A DNA stretch of 64,000 nt from Mycobacterium sp. HUMS_12744610 (GTDB lineage Bacteria > Actinomycetota > Actinomycetes > Mycobacteriales > Mycobacteriaceae), in the NCBI RefSeq assembly GCF_041206865.1, contig NZ_JBGEDP010000001.1, positions 2,418,001-2,482,000 of the forward strand, written 5' to 3'. Position numbers and translations under genes: made by a program. Below are positions 24,985 through 33,500 of this stretch, one piece after another. Each line of letters begins with the position of its first letter. Position 1 is the first letter of the stretch. The notes beneath the pieces are model-generated. The model did not search any database. It was given only the letters and a program-made list of their open reading frames with translations, and was not told where the DNA came from.

Positions 24985-26355
24985 TCAATTCGCCTCGGCA
25001 CGTAGCACTTCGGCCGCGGCGTCCTCTCCGGAGCGGATCGCGCCGTCGATGTAGCCGTTCCAGATCGTGGCGGTCTCGGTGCCCGCCCAGTGGATGCGCC
25101 CCACCGGGGCGCGCAACGCCGGGCCGAACCCCGTCCAGGCGCCGGGCGGCATCACCGCGGCGTAGCAGCCGCGGGTGAACGGTTCGGTCGACCAGTCCTT
25201 GTCGAGGTAGCGCAGCGGTCGCGCGGCCCGCGGGCCGAACAGCCGGGTGAAGGCGCCGACCACGACGTCGCGGCGCTCCTCGGGGGAAGCGGGGGAGAGC
25301 CGGCGCGCCTCGCGGCCGTCGAGGAACCCGAGCAGCACACCGGGTGACCCGCTGGGTGGGCTGTTGTCGAAGACGGCGCTGACGGGGCCCTCGGTGCTGA
25401 TCGCCTGACCGCTGAGACCGTCGCGGCGCCAGAAGGGTTCGTCGTAGACGGTCATGCATTTGATGACCGAGCCCATGGGCATGCGCTGGGTGAGCTGGTC
25501 GCGGGCGGCGGGCAGCGCCGGCGCGTAGTCGATGCGGCCGGCCAGGGTGGGAGGCACGGCCACGATCACCCGGCGTGCGCGCAGATCGTCGCCACCGTCG
25601 GCGACGACGGTGACGCCCTCGTCGTCATGGAGGATGCGGCGCACCGGGCGCCCGAGCAGCACGCGCTCACCGAGTTCGCGGGCCAGCCGCTCGGCGAGCA
25701 GGTAGGTGCCGCCGACGACGCGGTCCTGCTGGGCGCCGCCGCTGGTGCCGATCAGGTCGTCGAGGCCGCCGGCGGAATGGATGTAGAACAGCACGTGCAG
25801 CAGCGACACGTCGTGCGGCTCGCACGCCCAGACGACCTTGAGGGCCGAGCGCAACAGGCGGCGCGCGTCGCGGGTTAAGACGTTGCGGGACAACCAGGTT
25901 GCGAACGTCATCGCGTCGCGGTGCTCGGCGCGGGGATCGGTCCAGGGCGCATCCAGTGCGACGCCCTTGGCCATGCGGTCCAGACGCACTTGCGCCTGCC
26001 CGAAGTCCGCCAGCACGAGCGGGTTGATCACGGGGATGTCGCCGCGGTAGCGGGTCAGTCGGCCGCCGCGGCGCTCGAGAAGACGCTGGCCCTGGTCGTA
26101 GGTCGGGTGCAGCGCCAGGCCCAGCCGCTGCGCCAGGGCGCGGGCGCGATGCTGGGTCGGGCCCAGCCACTGCCCGCCCACCTCGACCACCTGCGTCGGG
26201 TCGGCCGGGTCCAGCGCCTCGTTGAGGACGCGGCCACCGACCCTGTCGCGGCCCTCCAGAACCAGCACCGAGTTGCCGGCGGCGATCAGCCGGTCCGCGG
26301 CGGACAGGCCGGCCATGCCCGCGCCGACGACGATCACATCAGCGTCTGTAGTCAT
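24985..26355 (-). CDS. FAD-dependent amine oxidase (monoamine-oxidase family)
   Basis: A 456-residue flavin amine oxidase. The N-terminal dinucleotide site is VIVVGAGMAGLSAADRL with the acid in VLVLEGRDRVGGRV, followed by GGQWLGPTQ. The C-terminal flavin motif is IHWAGTETATIWNGYIDGA. The similarity to AofH (Rv3170)-type enzymes is clear. No covalent-flavin cysteine motif (SGGCY) appears; TRGCYAAVMPPG holds a cysteine near that position and could be the attachment site. It oxidises an amine to an aldehyde with release of hydrogen peroxide; substrate unknown. Convergent with the upstream vapC. Confidence 0.88.
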   Translation of the reverse strand: MTTDADVIVVGAGMAGLSAADRLIAAGNSVLVLEGRDRVGGRVLNEALDPADPTQVVEVGGQWLGPTQHRARALAQRLGLALHPTYDQGQRLLERRGGRLTRYRGDIPVINPLVLADFGQAQVRLDRMAKGVALDAPWTDPRAEHRDAMTFATWLSRNVLTRDARRLLRSALKVVWACEPHDVSLLHVLFYIHSAGGLDDLIGTSGGAQQDRVVGGTYLLAERLARELGERVLLGRPVRRILHDDEGVTVVADGGDDLRARRVIVAVPPTLAGRIDYAPALPAARDQLTQRMPMGSVIKCMTVYDEPFWRRDGLSGQAISTEGPVSAVFDNSPPSGSPGVLLGFLDGREARRLSPASPEERRDVVVGAFTRLFGPRAARPLRYLDKDWSTEPFTRGCYAAVMPPGAWTGFGPALRAPVGRIHWAGTETATIWNGYIDGAIRSGEDAAAEVLRAEAN

Positions 26356-26431
26356 CGCGGGCTTCCTTGTTTACCGGTGGTGGTGTCCAGCTTGCCCGTG
26401 TTCGGGTCGGCGGGGAACGCCTGGATTGGCA

Positions 26432-27013
26432 TCATCGGCGATCTGCAGATCCGGCCGCGGCGTCGAGCGCGTCGTAGGCGGCGTCGAGGCGTTGTCGTCG
26501 GCGGCGGTTGGTTTCGTGGTTGGCTTCGGCGGCCATGGCGTCGATCAGGTCGTCGAGTTGTTCGTCGGTGACGGTGAGGATCGCGTCGCCGCCGTGGACG
26601 CGTATCCCGAACACCAGCCGTTCGAGTTCGGTTTCCAGGAGACACAATTCGCGCAGCGCGGCGGCCACTTCGTGGGGGACGACGATCTGGTGCAGGGTGC
26701 CGACGAGGGCCGGTCGTCGGCGGCGCAGATCGAAGTGGGATTCCTCCCAGCTGCTGATCACGCCGTCGTCGCCGCAGGCGCTGCAGCGCCAGTCGATCGG
26801 TGAGCCCGGCTCGCCCCGGTGCACGATGAGCCGACCGGGACAGCGGCGGTTGGCAGGTCGACGCCGACACGGCAGCGCGCTCTCCCAGGCGATCCGGGCG
26901 TCACCCGCCGTCGCCGCTCGCACGATGGCACTCAGGTGCTCGGCCAGTCGGCGGGCCGGCCCCGGCGCGTCGGGGGGCATGTCGAGGAAGTGCTGCAGGT
27001 CGGTCACGTACAT
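26432..27013 (-). CDS. Hypothetical protein with a possible zinc ribbon
   Basis: A 193-residue protein not recognised as a named family. Two cysteine pairs are visible: one in ESALPCRRRPANRRCPG and a CSACGDDG knuckle about 35 residues later, which could bind zinc. The C-terminal third is a charged helix (ILTVTDEQLDDLIDAMAAEA then a basic stretch). ATG 27013 begins a clean N-terminus (YVTDLQHFLDMPPDAPGPA); longer frames upstream are arginine-rich shadows. It lies on the same strand as the pRiA4b-ORF3-like gene, 120 bases downstream of it. Function unknown. Confidence 0.6.
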   Translation of the reverse strand: MYVTDLQHFLDMPPDAPGPARRLAEHLSAIVRAATAGDARIAWESALPCRRRPANRRCPGRLIVHRGEPGSPIDWRCSACGDDGVISSWEESHFDLRRRRPALVGTLHQIVVPHEVAAALRELCLLETELERLVFGIRVHGGDAILTVTDEQLDDLIDAMAAEANHETNRRRRQRLDAAYDALDAAAGSADRR

Positions 27014-27133
27014 TTCCGCGACGCTAACCGACGAGGGTTTCGTGGGGATGATCAGTTGTCCCTGGCGATGCCGATGGTCCGGTTGCCGGCGCGTTGCGCC
27101 GGACCAGAAAGTTCGCCGGGCACGCAATCATGC

Positions 27134-28240
27134 TTATGCGGGCCAGATTTCGGCGAGCATGGCGGCGCGGGGGAGCAGGGATCGTGCCGAAGCTCCGACG
27201 GTCCACGCGCGCCCGTCGGTGTCGTCGATCAGGTCGAGCCCGCTCATGATCAGGGACTCCTGGGCGATCGCGACCTGCACATCGACCTCGCTGATGGGTT
27301 GCCCGGCGCGTTGCCAGCCTCGCCCGAGCAGCTCATAGACCCGCGCGGCGAGCTGTCGGTGGCCGAGGGGCCCGTGCGCGGCCAGTGCGCCGATCGTCAG
27401 TTCGGTGATCTCGGTGCCAAAGGTGTTGGGGCTGAAATTCGACCGGAGCCGGCGGACCACGTCGAGATCGTCGCCGGCCGCGCGGGTGGGGGCGAGCACG
27501 CCGTGGCGCAGCCGCAGCAGCCCCACTCGGCGCAGGAGCCCGTGCAGCGCTGCCAGCGGTGGCAGGTCGTCCTCGATGGCGGCGGGCCGACCCAGCGGGT
27601 ACCAGCGCGGCCGGTGCTCTTGCATGCTGCGCACGATCGTCCTCGGCAGCCGCCCGCCCGGGGTGAGCCGAACCCCGTCGGCAACGAGATCAAGCAGTAG
27701 TCGCACACTTTCGGGCACCTCACCGACCGCTTGGCGCACCCGCAGGTCGGTGGCCGCCCGGTCGAAGGGACGCAGCCGGTTGCCGACCCAGCCGCGCATG
27801 TGCTCGTGCTCGGGGTGGGCCGGGTCGGCGAGGACGTCGAGCAGTTCGGCGTAACCGCCCGGGCCGCCGCAGTCTTCGGGCGGGCAGGCGCCGTGCCCGT
27901 CGACGCAGCCCGGTGCCGGGCCGCCGCGGCCGAGCACCTCGACGTCGTGGGTCCAGCCGTCGCCGAAGTCGTAGAGGTATTCGAACCGGGCGCCGAGGTC
28001 GGCCAGGCGTGCGCCGGCCTCGTCACGTTCGTCGTCCGGCCAGACGTCCGCGCCGGGAATGTCCATCCCGTAGGTCGCGTCCGGCCCGACGAACTGGTGC
28101 AGGTGCGAGTCGGTCCACCCGATCGCGGCCTGCAGCACCTCGTGCAGCTCGGGCAGTGTCGCCGAGGCGGGCACGTCGATCACCCGGGTCACCGCCGGCT
28201 CGACATTGCACAGCACCACCCGAAGGCGGGCGGTCTTCAC
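27134..28240 (-). CDS. Plasmid pRiA4b ORF-3-like protein
   Basis: A 368-residue protein with the PRiA4_ORF3 (IS1096 TnpR-like) domain in its first ~180 residues. Markers are LHEVLQAAIGWTDSHLHQF, FEYLYDFGDGWTHDVEVLG and a cysteine pair region GACPPEDCGGPGGYAEL, which may bind a metal. The C-terminal half is helical and unassigned. The domain is found beside transposons and plasmids and on its own in chromosomes; its activity is unknown. GTG 28240 overlaps the stop of the SEC-C protein (GTGA), so the two are coupled and probably work together. Confidence 0.85.
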   Translation of the reverse strand: MKTARLRVVLCNVEPAVTRVIDVPASATLPELHEVLQAAIGWTDSHLHQFVGPDATYGMDIPGADVWPDDERDEAGARLADLGARFEYLYDFGDGWTHDVEVLGRGGPAPGCVDGHGACPPEDCGGPGGYAELLDVLADPAHPEHEHMRGWVGNRLRPFDRAATDLRVRQAVGEVPESVRLLLDLVADGVRLTPGGRLPRTIVRSMQEHRPRWYPLGRPAAIEDDLPPLAALHGLLRRVGLLRLRHGVLAPTRAAGDDLDVVRRLRSNFSPNTFGTEITELTIGALAAHGPLGHRQLAARVYELLGRGWQRAGQPISEVDVQVAIAQESLIMSGLDLIDDTDGRAWTVGASARSLLPRAAMLAEIWPA

Positions 28241-29277
28241 CGCTGTGGTTCCGCGTCGACGAGCGAGAGTGCGGCGCAACACTTCTTGTACTTGCGCCCC
28301 GACCCGCACCAGCACGGCTCGTTGCGGCCCGGCGGCCACGCGACCACACCCGGATCGCCGGCCGCCGCCAGGTGTGCGGCATAGGTGGCCCGGGCTTCCG
28401 CACCGGGTTGCTCTCCGTGTTCGGCGCACCACGCGGTGAACGGCGCCACCCGCACCGGCGCGACCGTCAACGCGCCCATGCCCGACTGCGCGAGCTCGAC
28501 GAGCCGTTGCTGCATCGCCCGGCAGTACAGCGCGTGCGGCCGCGGGCCATCCGGGCCGGCCACCGGAGCGCCGGTGGCCAGTTCCGGCCACAACTGCAGC
28601 GCCTTTTCGTAGTCGCCGGCGGGCAGCCACGCCAACGCCACCGTATATCCCGGATCGGATGGGTGCTCCGGCGTCGGCTCCTCCGGGACAGAGGGCGCGG
28701 GCTGCGTCGCGCGGAGAAACTCGGCTGCTCGCTCCTGCAGCGCGTCGGCGGGCCGGCCGAGGTTGTCCAGGCTTTGTTGCCGTAGATCGCTGAGCTGGTC
28801 GACCAGCCGCTCGGGATCGTCGGTGCGCAGCGCCAGTTGCAGGCCCTGGGTCAGCCAGGCCAGCGCCGCCTCGTGGTCGCCGGCATGGGCGTATTCGAGC
28901 CCGGCGTTGTTGTAGAGCCACACGTCGTCGGGCGTGTCCGCGAGCACCGCGGACCAGATCGGTTCGGCCTCGGCGACCCGGCCCGCGCGCATCAGGATCT
29001 CCGCGCGCAGACACCGCGGGTCCGGGCTCGACCTGACGCCCGCGCCGACGGCCGCGTCCGCGGCGACCAGCGCGTCCTCGCCCCGCCCCTGTGTCTCGTA
29101 TTCCATCGCCAGCTGGTAATACAGGTCGGGCAGGTCCAGGGCGTCGGCGACCCTCGGATCCTCGCGGCACGGCTTTACCGCGCGTTTCAGCACTGCGGCA
29201 TACCGGGCCGAATCCCTCGGTTGAGCGCTGGCCGCCGCGTCCAACTCACGTTCCAGCCGATCCACCAAACTGGCCAT
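28237..29277 (-). CDS. Tetratricopeptide-like protein with C-terminal SEC-C zinc motif
   Basis: A 346-residue protein. The central part has helix-turn-helix repeats of tetratricopeptide type (YYQLAMEYETQGRGEDALVA, then WLYNNAGLEYAHAGDHEAAL). The C-terminus ends in the SEC-C zinc motif RNEPCWCGSGRKYKKCC. SEC-C tails mediate protein or nucleic-acid contacts in SecA and many uncharacterised proteins. ATG 29277 is chosen because GAGAGG lies nine bases upstream; ATG 29286 would sit directly on that site. Translation is coupled to the pRiA4b-ORF3 gene downstream. Confidence 0.8.
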   Translation of the reverse strand: MASLVDRLERELDAAASAQPRDSARYAAVLKRAVKPCREDPRVADALDLPDLYYQLAMEYETQGRGEDALVAADAAVGAGVRSSPDPRCLRAEILMRAGRVAEAEPIWSAVLADTPDDVWLYNNAGLEYAHAGDHEAALAWLTQGLQLALRTDDPERLVDQLSDLRQQSLDNLGRPADALQERAAEFLRATQPAPSVPEEPTPEHPSDPGYTVALAWLPAGDYEKALQLWPELATGAPVAGPDGPRPHALYCRAMQQRLVELAQSGMGALTVAPVRVAPFTAWCAEHGEQPGAEARATYAAHLAAAGDPGVVAWPPGRNEPCWCGSGRKYKKCCAALSLVDAEPQR

Positions 29278-29707
29278 GGCTTGCATCCTCTCGCATTGCT
29301 CCGGCAGGCACCAGCGTGGGGCGCACAATGGCCGGATTGCGCTGAGCCCCTTGGCGCTTCGCTAGTGTTGCCGCACACGGAATCCGGCGCCGCGCAGCTC
29401 GGGGCCGATTGTTTCCCGGATGACGAGGTAAACCTCACCCGCCACAGCCGTCACTGCAAGTTGGGGGTGGGTGTTTCTGCCCGCCTCGCAGCGACAACGC
29501 GTCGATGTCCTGTCGGCGGTGAGGAAGTTTTCGCGGTCCGGGCGGGCCATGATGTTGTATTCGACGGTCCGGCGGCTGGGATTCGTTGACGAGCCCCGCC
29601 CGTTGCGCTCTGAAGCGCGCAGGCCGCCAGCAGGCGCGCTCTTCGGCCCAGCTTTGAATTAGCTTGGTAGGGGTCATCACCGGATAGGAGCTATGGGCGA
29701 CTAACCG
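29278..29707. other. Gene-poor interval with repeat copy 3
   Basis: About 430 bases without a supportable gene. A single arm of the dispersed repeat is at 29478-29497 (TGCCCGCCTCGCAGCGACAA, 18 of 20 identical to the 6671 arm). A short minus-strand frame ends with VIRETIGPELRGAGFRVRQ, which resembles the start of DUF4304-like proteins, but it stops at once and is too short to call. The interval marks the left border of the accessory region that follows. Confidence 0.5.
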
Positions 29708-29896
29708 TCACCTTCGGTAGACAGTCGTCCCTTCGGGCCCGAGCACGCTGCTGATCATCTTCGCGAAGCAGTGGTCCCCATCGAGCCCCTGTGCATCGCA
29801 CCACCCGTTGGCTTGTTCGGGGGTGGGCATGGGCACTGCGACAATCGTGACCCACCAGTCCGGAGAGCTGAACGTTGTCCAGTCACCTGACCAGAC
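29708..29896 (-). pseudogene. C-terminal remnant of a receptor Ser/Thr kinase sensor domain
   Basis: Reading the minus strand down to the TGA at 29708 gives about 60 residues with WSGDWTTFSSPDWWVTIV, then EQANGWCDAQGLDGDHCFAK and MISSVLGPEGTTVY. These align without gaps over most of their length to the last 60 residues of the intact kinase at 38535-40070 (WSGDWSTFSAPDFWVTVL, WCRAQALDRDHCIAK). The rest of the gene is missing; the homology stops exactly where ISL3 transposase sequence begins at about 29897. It is therefore a paralogue truncated by the mobile element. Confidence 0.85.
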
Positions 29897-30503
29897 CAGC
29901 CGCGCCGCAGAGAATCGCGGCGGTGATCTGCGTCGACCCGTTCCACGTTGTCAAGCTCGTCACCGACGCGCTCGATGCGGTGCGCCGCCAGGTGTGGCAG
30001 GCCGCCCGCACGCTGCCCGATCAGCGCATCGCTCGCACGTTCAAGGGTGCGCGCTGGGCGCTGCTGAAGAACCCCGCCGACCTCACCGACACCCAAGCCG
30101 AAACCCTGCGGGAAATGAAACGCAGCGGCGGGATCCTTTGGCGCGCCTATCAACTCAAAGAAGCGTTGCGCGAGGTCTTCGCCGGCGACCTCGACGCCGC
30201 CACCGTCGCCGAACTGCTGGATCGTTGGTGCTCGCGAGCCCAACGCAGCCGCATCCCGGAGTTCGTCAAGGCCGGGCGCACCATCCGCAAACACCGCGCC
30301 GGCATCAACGCCGCCATCGAGAGGAACCTGTCGAACGGACGCCACGAAGGGCTCAACACCAAGGTGCGTCTCCTCGTGCGCCGTGCCTACGGCTTCCACA
30401 GCGCTCAAGCTGCCCTCGCTCTCATCCTCCTGGCTTGCGGACCGGTCACCCTCGAACTCCCATACCACACCAGGGGCCACCCACATTCATGTCAATAGAG
30501 CCC
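29897..30503 (+). pseudogene. ISL3-family transposase, C-terminal remnant with right IS end
   Basis: From about 29925 to 30498 the plus strand encodes the C-terminal ~190 residues of an ISL3-family transposase: VDPFHVVKLVTDALD, FKGARWALLKNP, GGILWRAYQLKEALREVF, RSRIPEFVKAGRTIRKHRAG, LSNGRHEGLNTKVRLL and RRAYGFHSAQAALALILLA. The N-terminal half is absent. The right end reads ...ttcatgtcaatagagccc, whose complement gggctctattgac resembles ISL3 termini. The element is a dead relic; its right end lies only 21 bases before the start of the helicase gene, so it may contribute a promoter or mark the insertion edge of the island. Confidence 0.85.
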
Positions 30504-30523
30504 AAATCTGAGACAGGGGAAAC

Positions 30524-33500
30524 GTGGAACGGAATGAGCTGACGGCCGCCCTGGGTGTATGGCGGGAGAGCCTGGTCAACCTGTCAGGTGTCAACCGGCT
30601 CATCAAGTTCAAAGCCTCGAAATCTGGTGCAGTTGCCATAGATTCGCCCGAGCCTGATGTCATTTTGTCGGGGATTCTGTCCGGCGCCAAGTGGCTGTTC
30701 ATGGGTACCGAGGACCACGAGCGGGACGAAGGCGCGGATGGATCCTCGTCTCGAGTGGCACAACTCGGAATGCTCGCAGCGAATGGCCGAGCCGGCGTGC
30801 TGCACACGCCTCGCCCGGAAAAAGAGCTCGGCACCGTGCTGCGCGGCTTGATGCGCCGTGCCAACGCGGAGTTGCTCGACCGGGGCCTGTCGGTGCTCTA
30901 CCTCGCCTTCGGAATGTTGCATTGGCAAGATGTCGATGAGACCGCCATGGCCAGCCCGTTGTTGCTGGTCCCCGTGACGCTGATTTCTCGGGGCCCGAAA
31001 ACCACGCCTGAGCTGGCGCCGGGCCAGGACGACGTGGTCGTGAATCCCAGCCTGAGCCTCCGCATGCGTGAGTTCGGCATCGAACTCCCGAAAATAGACG
31101 ACGTCGCCGAATTGTCCGTCACGGACCTGTTGGCGCAGATTCGGAACGCGGTTTCGGCCGAACAAGGCTGGACGGTCGAGCCCACCGTCGTCTTGTCGAC
31201 ATTCTCCTTCCACAAGGAGGCGATGTTCCGCGATCTCCTGGAGAACGAAGCCACGGTGCTGGACCACCCGGTGGTGCGGGCGCTGGCTACGAAAGACCCC
31301 AGCAGTCAGAGTGGCGAATTCATCTTCGAGCCGATCGAACCTGCCGACATCGATCATGTCGCCCCGCCCGAAGACACCCCGCTGGTGTTGGACGCAGATT
31401 CCTCGCAGCGCGCCGCGATCGCCGCAGCCATCGCGGGCCGCAGCTTCGTCATGGATGGCCCCCCGGGAACTGGGAAGTCGCAAACGATCGCGAACATGAT
31501 CGGCGCCCTGCTGCATTCGGGGCGCACGGTCTTGTTCGTTTCGGAGAAGGTGGCCGCTCTCGACGTCGTCCGCAATCGTCTGGCCGACGCCGGGCTCGAG
31601 AACTACCTGCTGGAGTTGCACAGCCATAAGGCGAGCCGCAAAGAAGTCGCGACCGCGCTCGCACACGCCCTGGACAACATCACCGTGGCGCCGCCCGGTA
31701 TGGAGGCTCTGACCCGGTCGTCCCTCCTCGACCGTCGGATCCGGCTCAACGACTACGCAGCGGCGATGAACGAGCTGCGCGAACCGCTGCATCTCTCGTT
31801 GCACTACGTGTTCGGCGTGCTCGCCGAACTGAATTCGCTCCCCTCGGCGCCGATGCCGGAAACGCCGCCGGCGGACCTCACCCAGGCCCAATATCGAGCG
31901 GTACAGGAAATCGCAACCCAGTTGGAGCGCTCCTGGCGCCCCGCCGCGCAGGGGAAGTCCTACCTGTGGCGCAATGTGATCGACGACAGCTCGCTGGAAA
32001 TCCCGCTCTACCGGGCCGAATCGGCATTGGAGGAACTTGCCGGCACCGTCGCGAGCAACAGCGAGGTGGCTGCCGCTTTCGCTTTGACCAAACCCAGCGA
32101 CGCGACGTCGATTGTGTCGCTGGTGAACCAGCAACACGAGAACCGGCCCACCGATGCGCCTGACTCCTGGCTCATGGCAGATGACTGGGGCGCCGTTCTG
32201 GACGCCAGAGACCGCTTGGCCCTAGCCGTCAACGACATCCGCCGCACCGAGTCCGCCGTCTCGGAACGCACCGGTGTGGACTGGAGTGCACTGCCCGATC
32301 CCATGTCACTTCCCGCGCCGGCGCCGTTACCGCCAGGCCCGGAACAACTCACGTTGGGGCACGCGAGCGCCGCAGAATGCTCCGAAACGGCGGTGCGTTT
32401 CGAAGAAGTCGCCACCCGGCTCGCGCACCGACTGGACTCGCTAGCGGCAATGGCTCGACAGCTTGGGCTTGCCGATGTGGTCACCTTCGACGACGCCGAC
32501 AGGATCCTGGCGCTCGCGGAACTCGTCCATGCACGCCACCGGCCGTTGCGCGAGTGGACTACATCGAACTCATTGGCCGGCGCTCGCGCCGCCGTCGACG
32601 CCCTGGAATCCAGTCTGCGCGAGCTTGCCGACGCCGAAACGTCGGCGACGCCGATATTTACCGGCGACGCGCTGCACGCCCCGGTCGCCGAGCTTTCCGA
32701 CCGCTTTGAACACCGGCATCACGGCCTCAAAAAACTGTCCGGTGACTACCGGGCCGACAAGAAAGCGTTGGCCGCTCTTCTCGTGGCCGGCACGAAATTC
32801 AAACAAGGCCTTCACCAGCTGCCCGCCGCGGTTCGCTGGGCGGATGCCGCCCGCCGCTATGAAGCGGCCGTTGCGCAATATGCGGGGCTGTTGGGCCCCT
32901 ACTGGCAGGGACGGGAAACCGACTTCGCATCGATCGCCGATGCGTTGGCAGCCGCAAATCGGATTCTCGAGTTGCTTCGTGGACAAGCAGTTCCACCCAG
33001 TCTCGCCGAATACGTCTGCACCAGCGAGCCGAACGCGGCGCACCGCAATCTGATCCAGGAGATCCGTCACGATCTCGCGGGTTGGAAATCCTCACTGGCC
33101 CCGGCGCCGGCGCTGCAAGGGCGGCCCGAACTGGTGCTCGAACCGATCGGCCGGTCCATCGTCTGGCTGCGTGCCCAACTCGAGCCCCTGCGTCAGACGG
33201 CGGCACGCATATCGGCGATCGACCACGTGACCGGGCGAGCGCATAGTCTGCTCGAGGCCGAGGAAATTCTCGCCCTGCGTGGTGCAGCGGCCGAGGCGCA
33301 CGCGAACTTGCGTTCCGAGACGGCTACGTACGCCGCCACATTCGGCGCTTGCTTCGACGGAGCACTCTCCGATCTGGACCGCCTGAACGACGGCCTGAAG
33401 TGGGCCCAGGAAACCCGCGAGATCGCCGGGCGAGCACTGACCGACGCCCAAGTCGCGGCGCTGACCGCGTCGCGCCCCGTGCATCGCCTGGCCGCCGCGG

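Noticed and set aside
29362..29550. Small minus-strand gene with a DUF4304-like start
   Set aside because: Only about 20 residues are suggestive and the frame ends immediately; too short to report as a gene.
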